A DNA stretch of 64,000 nt from Sepiola atlantica (lineage: Eukaryota; Mollusca; Cephalopoda; Sepiida; Sepiolidae): positions 5,346,388 through 5,410,387 of the forward strand of contig OY744553.1 in NCBI GenBank assembly GCA_963556195.1. Reading direction: 5' to 3'. Shown one piece after another: positions 44,601-48,990 of the stretch (the stretch's first letter is position 1; each line of letters opens with the position of its first letter). The notes beneath the pieces were generated by a model that was not told the origin of the DNA, ran no database searches, and was given only the letters and a program-made list of their open reading frames with translations. The position numbers were made by a program, and so were the translations under genes.

Positions 44601-47125
44601 TGTATTTTTACGTAGTATAAATGGCTTTTTATTAGATGTTAAAAAAAAAATTTCTTGTTTTTTAAAACATCTAGTTTCTCAAAGAAAAATAGCGGCCAGT
44701 CCCTCTATATTATTACGTAGAGCGGCCCTTTTGTAATTCTTCGAAAACCGTCTGTCGAACATAAATTTCTAATAAATAGCACTTCAAACGGGTTTAAAAT
44801 ACAAACAAATAGCACATGCAAGTTCGAAACTAACTTTTACAGCTTACAGTTACTTTTATTTGTTGTAAATTTGTTTTTTTTAGCGTTTTTACTCTGCTGA
44901 GTCTCGTAAAAGATGCCCCATCTTCCTTTTCTAGTTGTTTCTTTTCGAGAACTGCCGGCTTGTGAACCTCGGTTCATGCTGACTCTTTTACTCTTACCTA
45001 CGCTGATCTTTTTCAAGAGTTCGGTCAATGGGAATCTCTTATCTTTGCATTAATCATCTTCTTTTTTTCTTCTTTTTTTTTCTTTTTTTTCTTTTCTTTT
45101 TTCTTCTTTTTTTTCTTCTTTTTTTTCTTTTTTTTCTTTTTTTTTCTTTTTCTTTTTTTTTCTTTTTTTTTCCTTTTTCTTTTTTTTTCCTTTTTTTTCT
45201 TCCTTTTTTTTCTTCCTTTTTTTTCTTTTTTTCTTTTCCTTTTTTTTCCTTTTTCTTTCTTGTTTTTCTTTCTTTTTTTTTCTTTCTTTTTTTCTTTTTT
45301 TTCTTCTTTTTTTCTTCCTTTTTCTTTTTTTTTCTTTTTTTCTTCTTTTTTTCTTCTTTTTTTTCTTTCTTTTCTTTCTTTTTTCTTTTTTTTCTTTTTC
45401 TTTTTTTTCTTCTTTTTCTTTTCTTTTTTTTCTTTCTTTGTTTTCTTTCTTTTCTTTCTTTCTTTTTTCTTTTTTTTTCTTTCTTTTTTTTCTTCTTTTT
45501 TTCTTTTTTTTTTCTTTTTTTTTCTTTTTTTCTTTTTTTTCTTTCTTTTTTTTTTTTTTTTTTTTAACTCCTTACGTCATTCTTTGTCTCTGTTACATAG
45601 TCCTTTAATTTCTCGTACCTTTTCTTCTTCATCGTGAAGGGGTGTCGTCTCAATGTCGTCTAGTGTCTGAGTTCTTTCTTCGCCTCTGTACTGCCGTAAA
45701 CATCACCGTCCGCTGTGTCTGCAACAAAAACCTTCCTAACACGATTCGGGAGGCGAACAATCTTTTAAATGTTGATTAGTTTTATTCAGGCGTCAGTTTT
45801 CTGTCGCTCTTGGAGATGTTTTACTAATGTTGAGGGAGAGATCTATTTACTACTTTATCGTAGTTAATTCCTAGCTTAAGTCCTTAGCCATTCGAGGAGG
45901 AGGACGGAAGGAATTTCATCACGCCTGTATTCTTTTAGGGAAATAAATTCCCCTAATCATTTGCGGAGTACATGGAGAAAATGTGTCAGTTCAACTTGCT
46001 TCCAAAAACCAGACATCATCCTTATGCACAGGTGCATTCGTCACAGCCTGACTCCCTTGAACCCCCGACCTAAAAGGCCTCATCAAAATGGTGGCTTGTC
46101 AACGTTTGTGAGCTCCAACTGTGAGAACCAGTTTTATTTTGCACTCGACTGTAAGGGTCCACCTGCACTAAATCGCGCAAGCCAAGCCAAGCCAAGCCAA
46201 GCCAAGCCAAGCCAAGCCAAGCCAAGCCAAGCCAAGCCAAGCCAAGCCAAGCCAAGCCAAGCCAAGCCAAGCCAAAAACCAAGCCAAGCCAAGCCAAAAA
46301 CCAAGCCAAGCCAAGCCAAGCCAAAAACCAAGCCAAGCCAAAAACCAAGCCAAGCCAAAAACCAAGCCAAGCCAAAAACCAAGCCAAGCCAAAAACCAAA
46401 CCAAGCCAAGCCAAGCCAAAAACCAAACCAAGCCAAGCCAAGCCAAAAACCAAGCCAAGCCAAGCCAAGCCAAGCGATCCCCCACACATACGTCCACTCA
46501 ATATGCGTCCAGCCTAACAGGGCCAGTCTGGAGCGACTTCCATAAAATAAAATTTTTAAATTGCGAAGGGAAATTAGATAAAAATAAAAGAATGAAAAAT
46601 ATGAATAATTTCGAACACTGTTTAAGAAAGATTGTCGTATTGACTCCGACACAGATTTCAAGTCACCGCTAATCGAGGCCCAAAGGCCACTCGAGGATAA
46701 AGGTTAAAGAGATTGTTATTAGTTGGACGATGAGACGGTGGTTGAGATCGGCAGAATTTGATTATTTTAGAGGACGGCTAGATATGAATTTGTTCACATT
46801 GTACATGAAAAAGATTTGAATATTTCAAACATGAAAAAGACAATGTTGTCAATTGGAAGCAGCTAATGATAAAATAAATTTTTGAAAATATTTGATAGAT
46901 TAAAATATTATTAAATAAAATTTATTAATTAAAAAAAATTTAATTAATTAAATTTATTAAATAAAATATTAAAATATTGTTATTATTACATAATTTTTTT
47001 TTTTTTGTCTTTTAGGAGTTGTTGAGACAGGCCTCTTCCTTAACATGGCTAAAGTCGCCTACTTTGGCAAGGCAGATGGATCGGTGATCGTCAAAGAACC
47101 TCCGAAAATGAACAATAGTTGTTGA
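10899..47125 (+). CDS. RPIA: Ribose-5-phosphate isomerase A, 8 coding exons
   Basis: Interconverts ribose-5-phosphate and ribulose-5-phosphate in the non-oxidative pentose phosphate pathway, normally cytosolic. Coding exons: 10899-10961, 24472-24532, 32042-32097, 33773-33832, 35445-35578, 37874-38015, 41479-41578, 47016-47125. They join in frame to 726 nt (241 residues plus stop), and every intron is GT-AG. Counting from the ATG at 10899, I see the phosphate/sugar loop GIGSGST (27-33), the catalytic IDGADE (D86, D89), KGGG (K99), the EK pair (E108) and TDNGNF. These equal E. coli RpiA T28, D81, D84, K94 and E103 with a constant offset of 5. The protein is collinear with animal RPIA to the C-terminus with no frameshift. 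An in-frame upstream ATG at 10746 could add 51 residues. Introns of 1.6-13.5 kb are packed with repeats. The family call is certain; only the start codon is open. Confidence 0.97.
11162..11350. repeat. Foldback, ~50-bp arms, RPIA intron 1
   Basis: Arm tcttgaacttttcagctttt with gctgcagttgaaacaa near 11167-11208 is mirrored by ttgtttcaatggcagct and aagctgaaaagttcaaga near 11303-11342. Confidence 0.8.
11555..11800. repeat. Foldback, ~70-bp arms, RPIA intron 1
   Basis: Arm with cccgagtcagtcccggaaat, ggctgaggcagtttacgatttg pairs with aaattgtaaactgcttcggc, catttccgggactggc across a poly-T run at 11698-11728. Confidence 0.75.
11950..12200. repeat. Foldback, ~80-bp arms, RPIA intron 1
   Basis: Arm gatttagtcgattcgcagcc, then gtctgctaatttccgaattc and gagtaagtaaaccc, is mirrored at 12120-12200 (tgagtttacttacacaattg, gattagcagacgggctgcga, atcgactaaatcgc). 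Confidence 0.78.
12279..12308 (+). mobile_element. Helitron-like 3' terminus
   Basis: GC hairpin cccgg/ccggg, then ctag followed by t: the short 3' hairpin plus CTRR end typical of Helitrons. Similar ends lie near 13975, 31965-32010, 39600-39635, 59152 (minus) and 61860. The 5' end is not identified. Confidence 0.55.
12500..12965. repeat. Nested palindromes, RPIA intron 1
   Basis: Outer pair aaaccacgtgggtgtatatt (12502 region) against aatactcacccacgtggttc (about 12940-12960). Inner pair ctgtagtttacggaccgtgt (12645 region) against gcacggtccgtaaactgcag (about 12818-12837). The whole 450 bp can fold on itself. Confidence 0.7.
13345..13925. repeat. ~24-bp AT-rich tandem repeat
   Basis: About 24 copies of a unit like tatttcaatataaaatttaa plus an A-run of variable length. 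Minus-strand open frame is a by-product. Slippage in the A-runs gives unit lengths of about 20-28 bp. Confidence 0.92.
14143..14168. repeat. (TA)n microsatellite
   Basis: TA tract bordering the repeat-W foldback. Confidence 0.95.
14165..14385. repeat. Foldback of two head-to-head W repeats
   Basis: Arms of about 100 bp (gacactggcatgtcgatgtt ... gagatctcatcaggcagagt against its reverse complement at 14290-14370) enclose about 40 bp. It is an inverted dimer of the dispersed repeat W found singly elsewhere. Confidence 0.88.
14499..14546. repeat. (TA)n microsatellite
   Basis: About 48 bp of TA directly before the solo Penelope terminal repeat. Confidence 0.95.
14560..15130 (-). mobile_element. 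Solo Penelope terminal repeat
   Basis: Aligns with 4290-4800: gctcaatatacgagatagag, the hammerhead, cacttgttgaatg-like spacer, then ggccattttaaaatacttcc. No reverse-transcriptase sequence follows, so it is a 5'-truncated or solo pLTR. It lies in RPIA intron 1, antisense to the gene. Confidence 0.8.
14737..14788 (-). ncRNA. Hammerhead ribozyme in solo pLTR
   Basis: Minus strand: stem I TTCCT/AGGAA, CTGATGA (14776-14782), stem II AAGAT/ATCTT with loop TTTA, GAA, stem III AAGCC/GGCTT, cleavage triplet TTA. The loop differs from the 4421 copy while the stems are kept. Confidence 0.85.
15462..15778. repeat. Long hairpin, ~145-bp arms, RPIA intron 1
   Basis: Arms 15462-15612 and about 15628-15778 (aaaacaggttaaaatgcagg, gaccggtttcgttcgtatta, aaaaagtgaagatttggaag and their complements), about 90% paired, loop about 15 nt. 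(TA)n tracts lie at 15373-15396 and 15793-15820, one on each side. Confidence 0.9.
15830..16990. other. Intron 1 stretch, little recognised
   Basis: AT-rich with poly-T at 16188-16211 and a G-run at 16580-16593. A possible Helitron 5' start (tctaatatataaaattattt) lies at 16017. From 16620 to 16850 the sequence is GC-richer and unique in the window; I recognise no gene in it. Confidence 0.4.
16998..17200 (+). mobile_element. U2-snRNA-headed SINE, family B
   Basis: Starts ggatcaaagtgtagtatctg then ttctgtcctcagtaaaagag, sharing head and first body block with 1310-1453. A 45-nt poly-T interrupts at about 17064-17103. The end, cgaccttgtgtctaacttta, resembles the tail of the main U2 SINE family. 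Confidence 0.6.
17930..18180. repeat. Foldback, ~95-bp arms, RPIA intron 1
   Basis: Arm ctcttgtacaagcagtaacc, tctgaggaagataact, ctattccgaattcgcttata and caagggagataactttg pairs with the mirrored blocks at 18080-18180. The loop is about 70 nt. Confidence 0.82.
18180..19900. other. Intron 1 stretch, simple sequence and a short duplication
   Basis: Poly-T at 18541-18576 and 19330-19356. A direct duplication: gctggagatggagcatccta to gagatctttttaagatt at 19369-19450 recurs at 19533-19600. No coding sequence recognised. Confidence 0.5.
19905..20080 (+). repeat. Single diverged copy of the 123-bp repeat
   Basis: Begins agtttctctgggaatttaaa, then the 123-bp unit (aaaatgactcaaagcttctt to aaggtacttaagc). 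It lies about 540 bp before the main array. Confidence 0.85.
20316..20620 (+). repeat. Dispersed repeat Z that leads into the 123-bp array
   Basis: Blocks cagtaccattggagagccat, gaatattataactgtcctgt, aaacagctgatgatcc, cgaatgttaagtctgc and agtttctctgggaatttaaa. The same order recurs at 25926-26260, where only one short piece of the 123-bp unit follows. So the tandem array is an expansion of the 3' part of a mobile repeat. Confidence 0.8.
20621..21712 (+). repeat. 123-bp tandem array, ~9 copies
   Basis: Unit starts are at 20621, 20744, 20867, 20990, 21113, 21236, 21359, 21481 and 21603, a period of 123 (122 where the T-run slipped). Copies are nearly identical. The unit contains gactcaaagcttctttagac, tatatcgggtatttagatct and ggtacctaaggtacttaagc. 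Confidence 0.97.
21953..22290 (+). mobile_element. U2-snRNA-headed SINE
   Basis: Begins ccttttggccaagatcaaaa then tgatgtatctgttccgatgg, an imperfect U2 5' end, then the same GC-rich body as 3377-3746 through cggggaatgtcgacgggg and the gtgggaggaagataaatag tail. Confidence 0.8.
22474..23085 (+). mobile_element. Element P: palindromic 5' end, internal ~110-bp repeats
   Basis: Starts with gtccccgatttataaaatcg and ggggac (self-complementary), continues tttctccgcaaccatccatt, holds about three repeats of catccattcaatttctctga ... ccccagggggtcaaaa, and ends gggggaccacgcacgcgcgg. Other copies: 36609-37015 and 41875-42465. Non-autonomous; a Helitron/Helentron-like mover is possible but unproven. Confidence 0.75.
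23178..23575 (-). pseudogene. Jockey/CR1-like LINE pol fragment with internal deletion
   Basis: Minus strand: [19 protein letters not shown], the RT motif before the catalytic box, runs almost directly into [18 protein letters not shown] and [55 protein letters not shown], the C-terminal tail. The catalytic YADD region between them is missing, so this is an internally deleted copy. It ends next to a U2-headed SINE at 23592. Confidence 0.82.
23592..23918 (+). mobile_element. U2-snRNA-headed SINE
   Basis: Begins ggctttttggctaacatcaa, the fullest U2 5' segment in the window, then tgtagtatctgttccgatgg, the family body and the ctcctggagaggagtaaatc tail. About 60 bp of the body is missing. Confidence 0.82.
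24472..24532 (+). CDS. RPIA: RPIA coding exon 2 (sugar-phosphate loop)
   Basis: Acceptor tttttcag at 24464-24471, donor gtaagt at 24533. Encodes residues 22-41 plus the first base of codon 42. It contains the GIGSGST loop that contacts the substrate. Leaves phase 1, completed by exon 3. Intron 1 before it is 13.5 kb and intron 2 after it 7.5 kb. Confidence 0.95.
24725..24855 (-). mobile_element. tRNA-like SINE fragment
   Basis: Segment ggaccacgtgaaggtttcca, then aaagtggtgatatggaaccg, actggatgcgaa matches 47640-47715, where a better copy carries tRNA-like boxes on the minus strand. Confidence 0.55.
24860..24970 (+). repeat. Purine-rich simple repeat
   Basis: (GAAAG/GGAAA)n tract of about 110 bp. 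The open frame through it is only Lys/Arg low complexity. Confidence 0.9.
25035..25545. repeat. Foldback, ~200-bp arms, RPIA intron 2
   Basis: Blocks ggattattcggactactatt, tcagccgatgtaacctttga, cagccatgaccgggtagaag are mirrored by gtcatggctgacagaatgag, aaaagggtcggaggttacat and tctgaataatccaaataat. The centre is a C-run at 25290-25306. A single arm recurs near 49470-49540, and gtcatggctgacagaatgag also at 25600-25650 and 26345-26395. Confidence 0.78.
25926..26260 (+). repeat. Dispersed repeat Z, second copy
   Basis: Same blocks as 20316-20620 in the same order, then aaaataactcaaagcttctt and tagactatata, at which point a (TA)n tract replaces the rest of the 123-bp unit. Confidence 0.82.
26500..26600 (+). 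repeat. Left flank direct repeat of the 132-bp satellite
   Basis: aatccagacaaaatcacggg, then ggactagtttacttggcggt and caacag closely match 30050-30130 on the other side of the array. Confidence 0.78.
26617..29918 (+). repeat. 132-bp satellite array, 25 copies
   Basis: Unit starts at 26617, 26749, 26881, 27013 and onward every 132 bp. The span of 3302 bp equals 25 units plus two single-base T insertions seen near 28561 and 28690. Two subtypes occur: A (tacctgaatc, cactccacc, gtcatataaac) fills the first two thirds, B (tactcgaatc, caatgcacc, tttcaattaaac) runs from about 28780 to 29870. One caatgcacc variant sits alone inside block A at about 27247. No open frame. It lies in RPIA intron 2. Confidence 0.98.
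30030..30135 (+). repeat. Right flank direct repeat of the 132-bp satellite
   Basis: tttttaatacagacaaaatc, then gactagtttactaggcggcc, matching the left flank at 26500-26600. The array is thus enclosed by two copies of one sequence. Confidence 0.78.
30187..30470 (-). pseudogene. LINE reverse-transcriptase C-terminal tail
   Basis: Minus strand: [73 protein letters not shown]. This is the tail pattern SDxLLWxPxxGxRSxGRPxxTY...MxDRxxWRxRV of RTE/Jockey-like LINE polyproteins. Truncated upstream. Confidence 0.8.
30556..31700 (+). repeat. ~31-bp minisatellite, RPIA intron 2
   Basis: Unit tgtgaaagttcaggtagtac ttcca plus a T-run; about 30 copies. Blocks with long T/C runs recur as a higher-order pattern (30575, 30950 and 31205 regions look like copies of one another). 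Variant units have tttagctgctac or aggtgctac. Confidence 0.95.
31960..32009 (+). mobile_element. Helitron-like 3' terminus next to RPIA exon 3
   Basis: Hairpin ccggggaacgtcgg, then gggtagccctgctag followed by t. It ends about 33 bp before exon 3, so the branch-point zone of intron 2 abuts or lies in transposon sequence. Confidence 0.5.
32042..32097 (+). CDS. RPIA: RPIA coding exon 3
   Basis: A 56-nt exon encoding [19 protein letters not shown] (first codon shared with exon 2), collinear with human AERVKQENLNLVCIPTSFQ. Acceptor cataag at 32036-32041, donor gtgggt at 32098. A Helitron-like 3' terminus lies only about 33 bp upstream of the acceptor, so the branch-point region may be transposon-influenced. 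Phase 0 at its end. Confidence 0.94.
32100..32245 (+). repeat. T/C-rich simple sequence after exon 3
   Basis: About 130 bp of T-runs broken by single C's directly after the exon 3 donor. The open frames on both strands are low complexity. Confidence 0.9.
33040..33640 (+). repeat. ~24-27-bp minisatellite, RPIA intron 3
   Basis: First block repeats tttcatttattttgctttgc; from about 33425 the unit becomes tttcattttgccttgcctta. All three plus frames stay open through it because the unit has no stop, which gives long but meaningless frames. Confidence 0.97.
33773..33832 (+). CDS. RPIA: RPIA coding exon 4
   Basis: Sixty nucleotides encoding [20 protein letters not shown], aligned with human [20 protein letters not shown]. 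Acceptor tttcacag at 33765-33772, donor gtaagc at 33833. Phase 0 at both ends, so skipping it would leave the frame open. A 600-bp TTTGCC-type minisatellite ends about 120 bp upstream. Confidence 0.94.
33920..34316 (+). pseudogene. Tc1/mariner-type transposase C-terminal relic
   Basis: Frames join as [20 protein letters not shown], then [61 protein letters not shown] and stop. This follows the DDE transposase end: a QQDgAPaH-like region, SPDlNPxDYfxWG and a terminal IxxxGGxIE. At least one frameshift near 34085 and a Asn-Pro to Asn-Ser change at the catalytic strand show decay. It lies in intron 4, in sense orientation. Confidence 0.75.
34487..34885. mobile_element. Element Y: foldback with ~140-bp inverted ends
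   Basis: Left arm attccatgaaaaattccagt, tatactgaaatcatatgccc, cacttttattgtcattaa and the mirrored right arm at 34745-34885, around a unique centre (ctctatgcatgagtggatga). Complete copy in the centre of 49805-51022; a half copy at 49560-49700. Confidence 0.85.
34885..35315 (+). mobile_element. Element X: outer arm of the X-Y-X element
   Basis: ggaatgtcactacttttgta, gatgagatacagggtggcac, gatctctgggttgccttgac, gagatagagcgctctcgcgc. Same sequence as 50585-51022 and the reverse complement of 49805-50240. Here only Y plus the right X arm is present. Confidence 0.85.
35445..35578 (+). CDS. RPIA: RPIA coding exon 5 (catalytic core)
   Basis: Encodes [12 protein letters not shown], then [13 protein letters not shown] and FIIVADD, carrying the catalytic Asp, Lys and Glu residues (D86, D89, K99, E108 by family alignment). 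Acceptor caatcag, donor gtaaga at 35579. Ends in phase 2; the split Arg codon AG|G is completed by exon 6. Confidence 0.96.
36609..37015 (+). mobile_element. Element P, short copy, RPIA intron 5
   Basis: Starts ggtcccccgatttataaaat and cgggggac, ends gagggggaccacgcacgcgc ggcttg. It has fewer internal repeats than the copies at 22474 and 41875. Confidence 0.78.
37388..37432. repeat. Poly-T run
   Basis: About 45 T's in intron 5, about 440 bp before exon 6. Confidence 0.95.
37540..37737. repeat. Two-copy ~120-bp tandem duplication
   Basis: ttactataatggccgggttc, ggcattggatggcccg, gttgatgtgccgtggggcaa recurs diverged as ttactataatgaccagattc ... gttgatatgccgtaaaacaa. A related block lies at 32950-32995. 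Confidence 0.75.
37874..38015 (+). CDS. RPIA: RPIA coding exon 6
   Basis: Encodes [19 protein letters not shown], then [26 protein letters not shown], equal to the human segment from RKDSKNLG to RMAVNKA. Acceptor ttttccag at 37866-37873. The donor is gttagt at 38016, a GT site with T at +3 instead of the usual purine and the weakest-looking donor in the gene. Phase 0 at the end. Confidence 0.94.
38330..38475 (+). mobile_element. tRNA-like SINE with degenerate hammerhead tail
   Basis: tRNA-like 5' part with ttggttataccgc (A-box position) and ccgggtttgaatcttgcgac (B-box position), then ccctacactgatgaga and catatgtacgtaa. The same layout recurs at 48870-48990, 54010-54120 and, best preserved, minus strand 63216-63360. 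CTGATGA is at 38428-38434, but the GAAA side has decayed. Confidence 0.65.
38550..38690 (+). repeat. Dispersed repeat W plus (TA)n
   Basis: ctgatgagatcttagtttct, atatcgacatgccagtgtag, gtacgtctgtataaataaa, then (TA)n at 38647-38684. Confidence 0.78.
39598..39634 (+). mobile_element. Helitron-like 3' terminus
   Basis: cccacgggcaacgccggaac, then actggtcctgctag followed by t. An insertion between A and T after CTAG fits Helitrons. The body upstream is not resolved. Confidence 0.5.
39665..40050 (+). pseudogene. RTE-like LINE tail with C2H2 finger
   Basis: Frames join as [59 protein letters not shown] and, after an AG-dinucleotide run at 39920-39940 that breaks the frame, [26 protein letters not shown]. 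This is the C-terminus of a LINE polyprotein: [33 protein letters not shown] followed by a CxxC...H...C finger. RPIA intron 6, same strand. Confidence 0.85.
40118..40264. repeat. Hairpin with ~60-bp arms
   Basis: tagtaagcaatgaaaatata, tggcaatcaagctacacaga, gtgtttcatcccc is mirrored at 40201-40264 with a couple of mismatches around an 18-nt loop. (TA)n lies on the left. Confidence 0.9.
41479..41578 (+). CDS. RPIA: RPIA coding exon 7
   Basis: Encodes [16 protein letters not shown], then [12 protein letters not shown] and the first base of the next Gly codon. TDNGNF is the conserved strand near the active site. Acceptor ctttcag at 41472-41478, donor gtcaga at 41579. Phase 1, completed by exon 8. 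Confidence 0.95.
41875..42465 (+). mobile_element. Element P, RPIA intron 7
   Basis: ggtcccccgatttatagg (the second half of the starting palindrome is lost), about three internal ~110-bp repeats with catccattcaatttctctga, and the end ggggaccacgcacgcgcggc ttg. About 300 bp after exon 7. Confidence 0.78.
42470..43720. other. Intron 7 stretch without recognised features
   Basis: AT-rich to 43080, then 43100-43680 is GC-richer. A start codon in good context (gccaccatgg) at 43108 opens only 30 codons, and neither strand gives a recognisable protein. Confidence 0.45.
43725..43840 (+). repeat. ~30-bp tandem repeat, 4 copies
   Basis: Unit tattacataaattacaata, aatcatacgt, near 43730, 43762, 43792 and 43822. 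Confidence 0.88.
44459..44918. mobile_element. MITE Q with 27-bp terminal inverted repeats
   Basis: Starts gggtatatgttacgacgctc ggcagag; its end reverse-complements to gggcatcttttacgagactc agcagag. About 460 bp, no coding capacity, with internal halves that also resemble each other inverted. A second copy lies inverted at 51179-51625. No clear target duplication. Confidence 0.82.
45055..45565 (+). repeat. ~510-nt polypyrimidine tract, RPIA intron 7
   Basis: Nearly pure T and C (T-runs broken by C) across half a kilobase; purines are very few. Its frames encode only Phe/Ser/Leu. The tract can form triplex DNA and resembles a giant polypyrimidine tract in the pre-mRNA. Confidence 0.95.
45570..46170. 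other. Intron 7 stretch without recognised features
   Basis: Mixed-composition unique sequence. No second copy in the window and no recognisable protein. Confidence 0.45.
46178..46475 (+). repeat. (CCAAG)n pentanucleotide array
   Basis: About 95 bp of uninterrupted (ccaag), then a mosaic in which aaaaaccaagccaagcc recurs, about 300 bp in all. Minus-strand frames of Trp/Leu/Gly are by-products. Confidence 0.97.
46500..47010. other. AT-rich end of intron 7
   Basis: Unique AT-rich sequence running into the T-run at exon 8's acceptor. Nothing else seen. Confidence 0.5.
47016..47125 (+). CDS. RPIA: RPIA coding exon 8 and stop
   Basis: Encodes [36 protein letters not shown] and TGA at 47123-47125. 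It aligns with human [24 protein letters not shown] and the human C-terminus, with a slightly longer polar tail. Acceptor cttttag at 47009-47015 is preceded by a T-run. Confidence 0.95.
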
Positions 47126-47530
47126 TTTCAATAACGTTCCCTGCTCGCTTCATCCTAATTTTTTTTTCTCTGAGAACGGGGAAAAAAATATTGACTAAAT
47201 TTTTTTTTTTTTTCTAGACTCGGGTCAGTGATTCTAGCGAGAAATTGTTTTTCTTTTGTTTTTCTAGACTCGGGTCAGTGATTCTAGCGAGAAATTGTTT
47301 TTGTTTTTTTAGACTCTGGTCAGTGATTCTAGCGAGAAATTGTTTTGGTTTTTTTGTTGTTGTTTTTCTAGACTCGGGTCAGTGATTCTAGCGAGAAATT
47401 GGTTTTTTGTTGTTTTTCTAGACTCAGGTCAATGATTCTAGTGAGAAATTGTTTTGTTTTTTTTTTAATTTCTTGTAAATAGAAATTTATTTTCTAGCCT
47501 ACAACTCTGCTAAGCAATAATAAAAAAACA
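47126..47530 (+). other. RPIA: RPIA 3' UTR with candidate poly(A) signal
   Basis: Downstream of the stop, AATAAA occurs at 47519-47524, about 395 nt after TGA, followed by an A-rich run. Between them lies a five-copy tandem repeat (47213-47455). No further coding sequence continues the gene. Confidence 0.5.
47213..47455 (+). repeat. Five tandem ~50-bp units in RPIA 3' UTR
   Basis: The unit begins tctagactcgggtcagtgat and continues tctagcgagaaattg, separated by T/G-rich spacers. Copies start near 47213, 47263, 47309, 47367 and 47417. The spacers vary in length while the cores are nearly identical. If AATAAA at 47519 is used, all copies are in the mature mRNA. Confidence 0.85.
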
Positions 47531-47559
47531 AAACAAAAGTAAATCTGCTGAATCGTCAC

Positions 47560-47765
47560 GGTACGTACGACTTTATCGACCGGCTCGATTCTATTGTTGG
47601 CATTGGTTTCCCAGATTTCTTCTAGAATCATGGACTTAACACGAGGGACCAAGTGAAGGTTGCCAACATCTATAAGTGAAAGTGGTGCAATGGAACCGAC
47701 TGGATTCGAAACTAGCATGCCCAGATCGTCAGTTTAAGTCGGTATCCACTTCACCACCGCCACAT
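47560..47765 (-). mobile_element. tRNA-like SINE, downstream of RPIA
   Basis: Minus strand: gcggtggtgaagtggatacc (A-box-like TGGTGAAGTGG), then gctagtttcgaatccagtcg (B-box-like). Then tcggttccattgcaccactt and ttggcaaccttcacttggtc. A partial copy lies at 24725-24855. Different body from the hammerhead SINE. Confidence 0.65.
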
Positions 47766-47914
47766 CCCAGCAATAATCAAATTCAGAAACTCCAAATTTA
47801 TTTTCAAAGAAAGCATTGTTTATTTTTTTCTCCATAATCTTCGTTGCTGCTGACATTCAGATACAGGATCGTCTCATTCTTGACATCGTGATCAAATATT
47901 TTCTGTGTAGGGTC

Positions 47915-48030
47915 TACCCTTACCCTAACCCTAACCCTTACCCTAATCCTTACCCTTACTCTAACCCTAACTCTTACCATAATCTTAACCCTTACCTTAA
48001 TCTTAATCCTTACCCTAACCCTAACCCAAC
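47915..48030 (+). repeat. Degenerate interstitial telomere-like repeat
   Basis: About 115 bp of ccctaa mixed with ccctta, ccctaat and similar variants, the metazoan (TTAGGG)n strand in diverged form. No subtelomeric context, so it is interstitial. Confidence 0.88.
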
Positions 48031-48119
48031 ACACTGTTCGACCAAAGTTTTAAAAAATGTACTCAAAATAAAAAGCAATAATTATTAAGTGTCGTGTCAG
48101 CCTTTTCTTTTTTTTTTTT

Positions 48120-48540
48120 TTTTTTATGGAAATCGCTCCAGACAAGACATGAAGCCGCTTGATGTAAAGAGCTAACAAGAACGAATCGTGATTATAGTAA
48201 AGACAGGAGATTCCTATTAGCCTTAGTCTTGAAAAGACCAAGGCTATAGGTAGAAGGAAAACAGTCAGCAGGAAGAGAGTTCCACACGCCTGCAGTTCTT
48301 GGAAAGAAGCTACTGGAATAGGAAGCTGTATTACAATGAGGTATCAAAACAGCGAATTGATGGAGACCACTAGACCAACGAGTTAAACGAGCTGAAACAA
48401 AAGAAGCGGGGGAATAGATCAGACAATTCTGAAGAAAACATGCCATAATAATACTTGTAGAAAGACTGAGACTAGCAACATCACTTCCGTGCGAGAGGAA
48501 AGGGTAGGACCAATCAAATTAGATACGTTTCTGCACCTTA
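48120..48540 (-). pseudogene. LINE pol C-terminal fragment and 3' UTR
   Basis: Minus strand: [60 protein letters not shown]. SFFPRTAxxWNSLPA is the typical LINE tail. The 3' flank (atggaaatcgctccagacaa, gacatgaagccgcttgatgt) recurs at 49085-49135 and 58750-58780 as separate 3' ends. Confidence 0.8.
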
Positions 48541-48869
48541 TCCAGATCTTGACAGTTTATTATGTAACAGTTAAAGTTACATACAACATTATTTGCCGCT
48601 TATGCTGTTCAGCGGCCGTATCAAAAGTTTTTTTTTTTTAATTTTTTTATAAAAAACAATATTATATACTTATTCAGCGTTATATTCTTACTCACTGTAC
48701 AAAAAAGTAGAAAAAAATATCCACTAGAACTTTAATTACAAGTATTTTTCCATTCTGCATATCATAACAGCGATTCGTTCACTAAGCCTCCATCTTCTTT
48801 CTTAAGAAGATTTCAATTATCATGTGATTATGGAGAACCATAATCACGTGACAATCTCTCGTGGCCCCA

Positions 48870-48990
48870 AGGACTAGGTGAACGCTTAGATTCGAGGTGT
48901 CTCTGTAAACCGGGTTGGCGCTCTGAGATTGTTATTTCCCTGCACTGATGAGCCGTAAGCTTCAAACGATGTCGTACGTAGGTAAAATAT
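48870..48990 (+). mobile_element. tRNA-like SINE with degenerate hammerhead tail
   Basis: ccccaaggactaggtgaacg, ttcgaggtgtctctgtaaac, then ccctgcactgatgagcc, aaacgatgtcgtacgtaggt. CTGATGA is at 48945-48951, GAAAC is changed to CAAAC, and stem I (cctgc/gtagg) can still form. Confidence 0.6.

Noticed and set aside
45028..45637. 179- and 125-codon Phe/Ser/Leu frames
   Set aside because: By-product of the polypyrimidine tract; no non-repetitive protein sequence.
46070..46661. Frames repeating AWLGL or KPSQA
   Set aside because: Translation of the (CCAAG)n array, not a protein gene.
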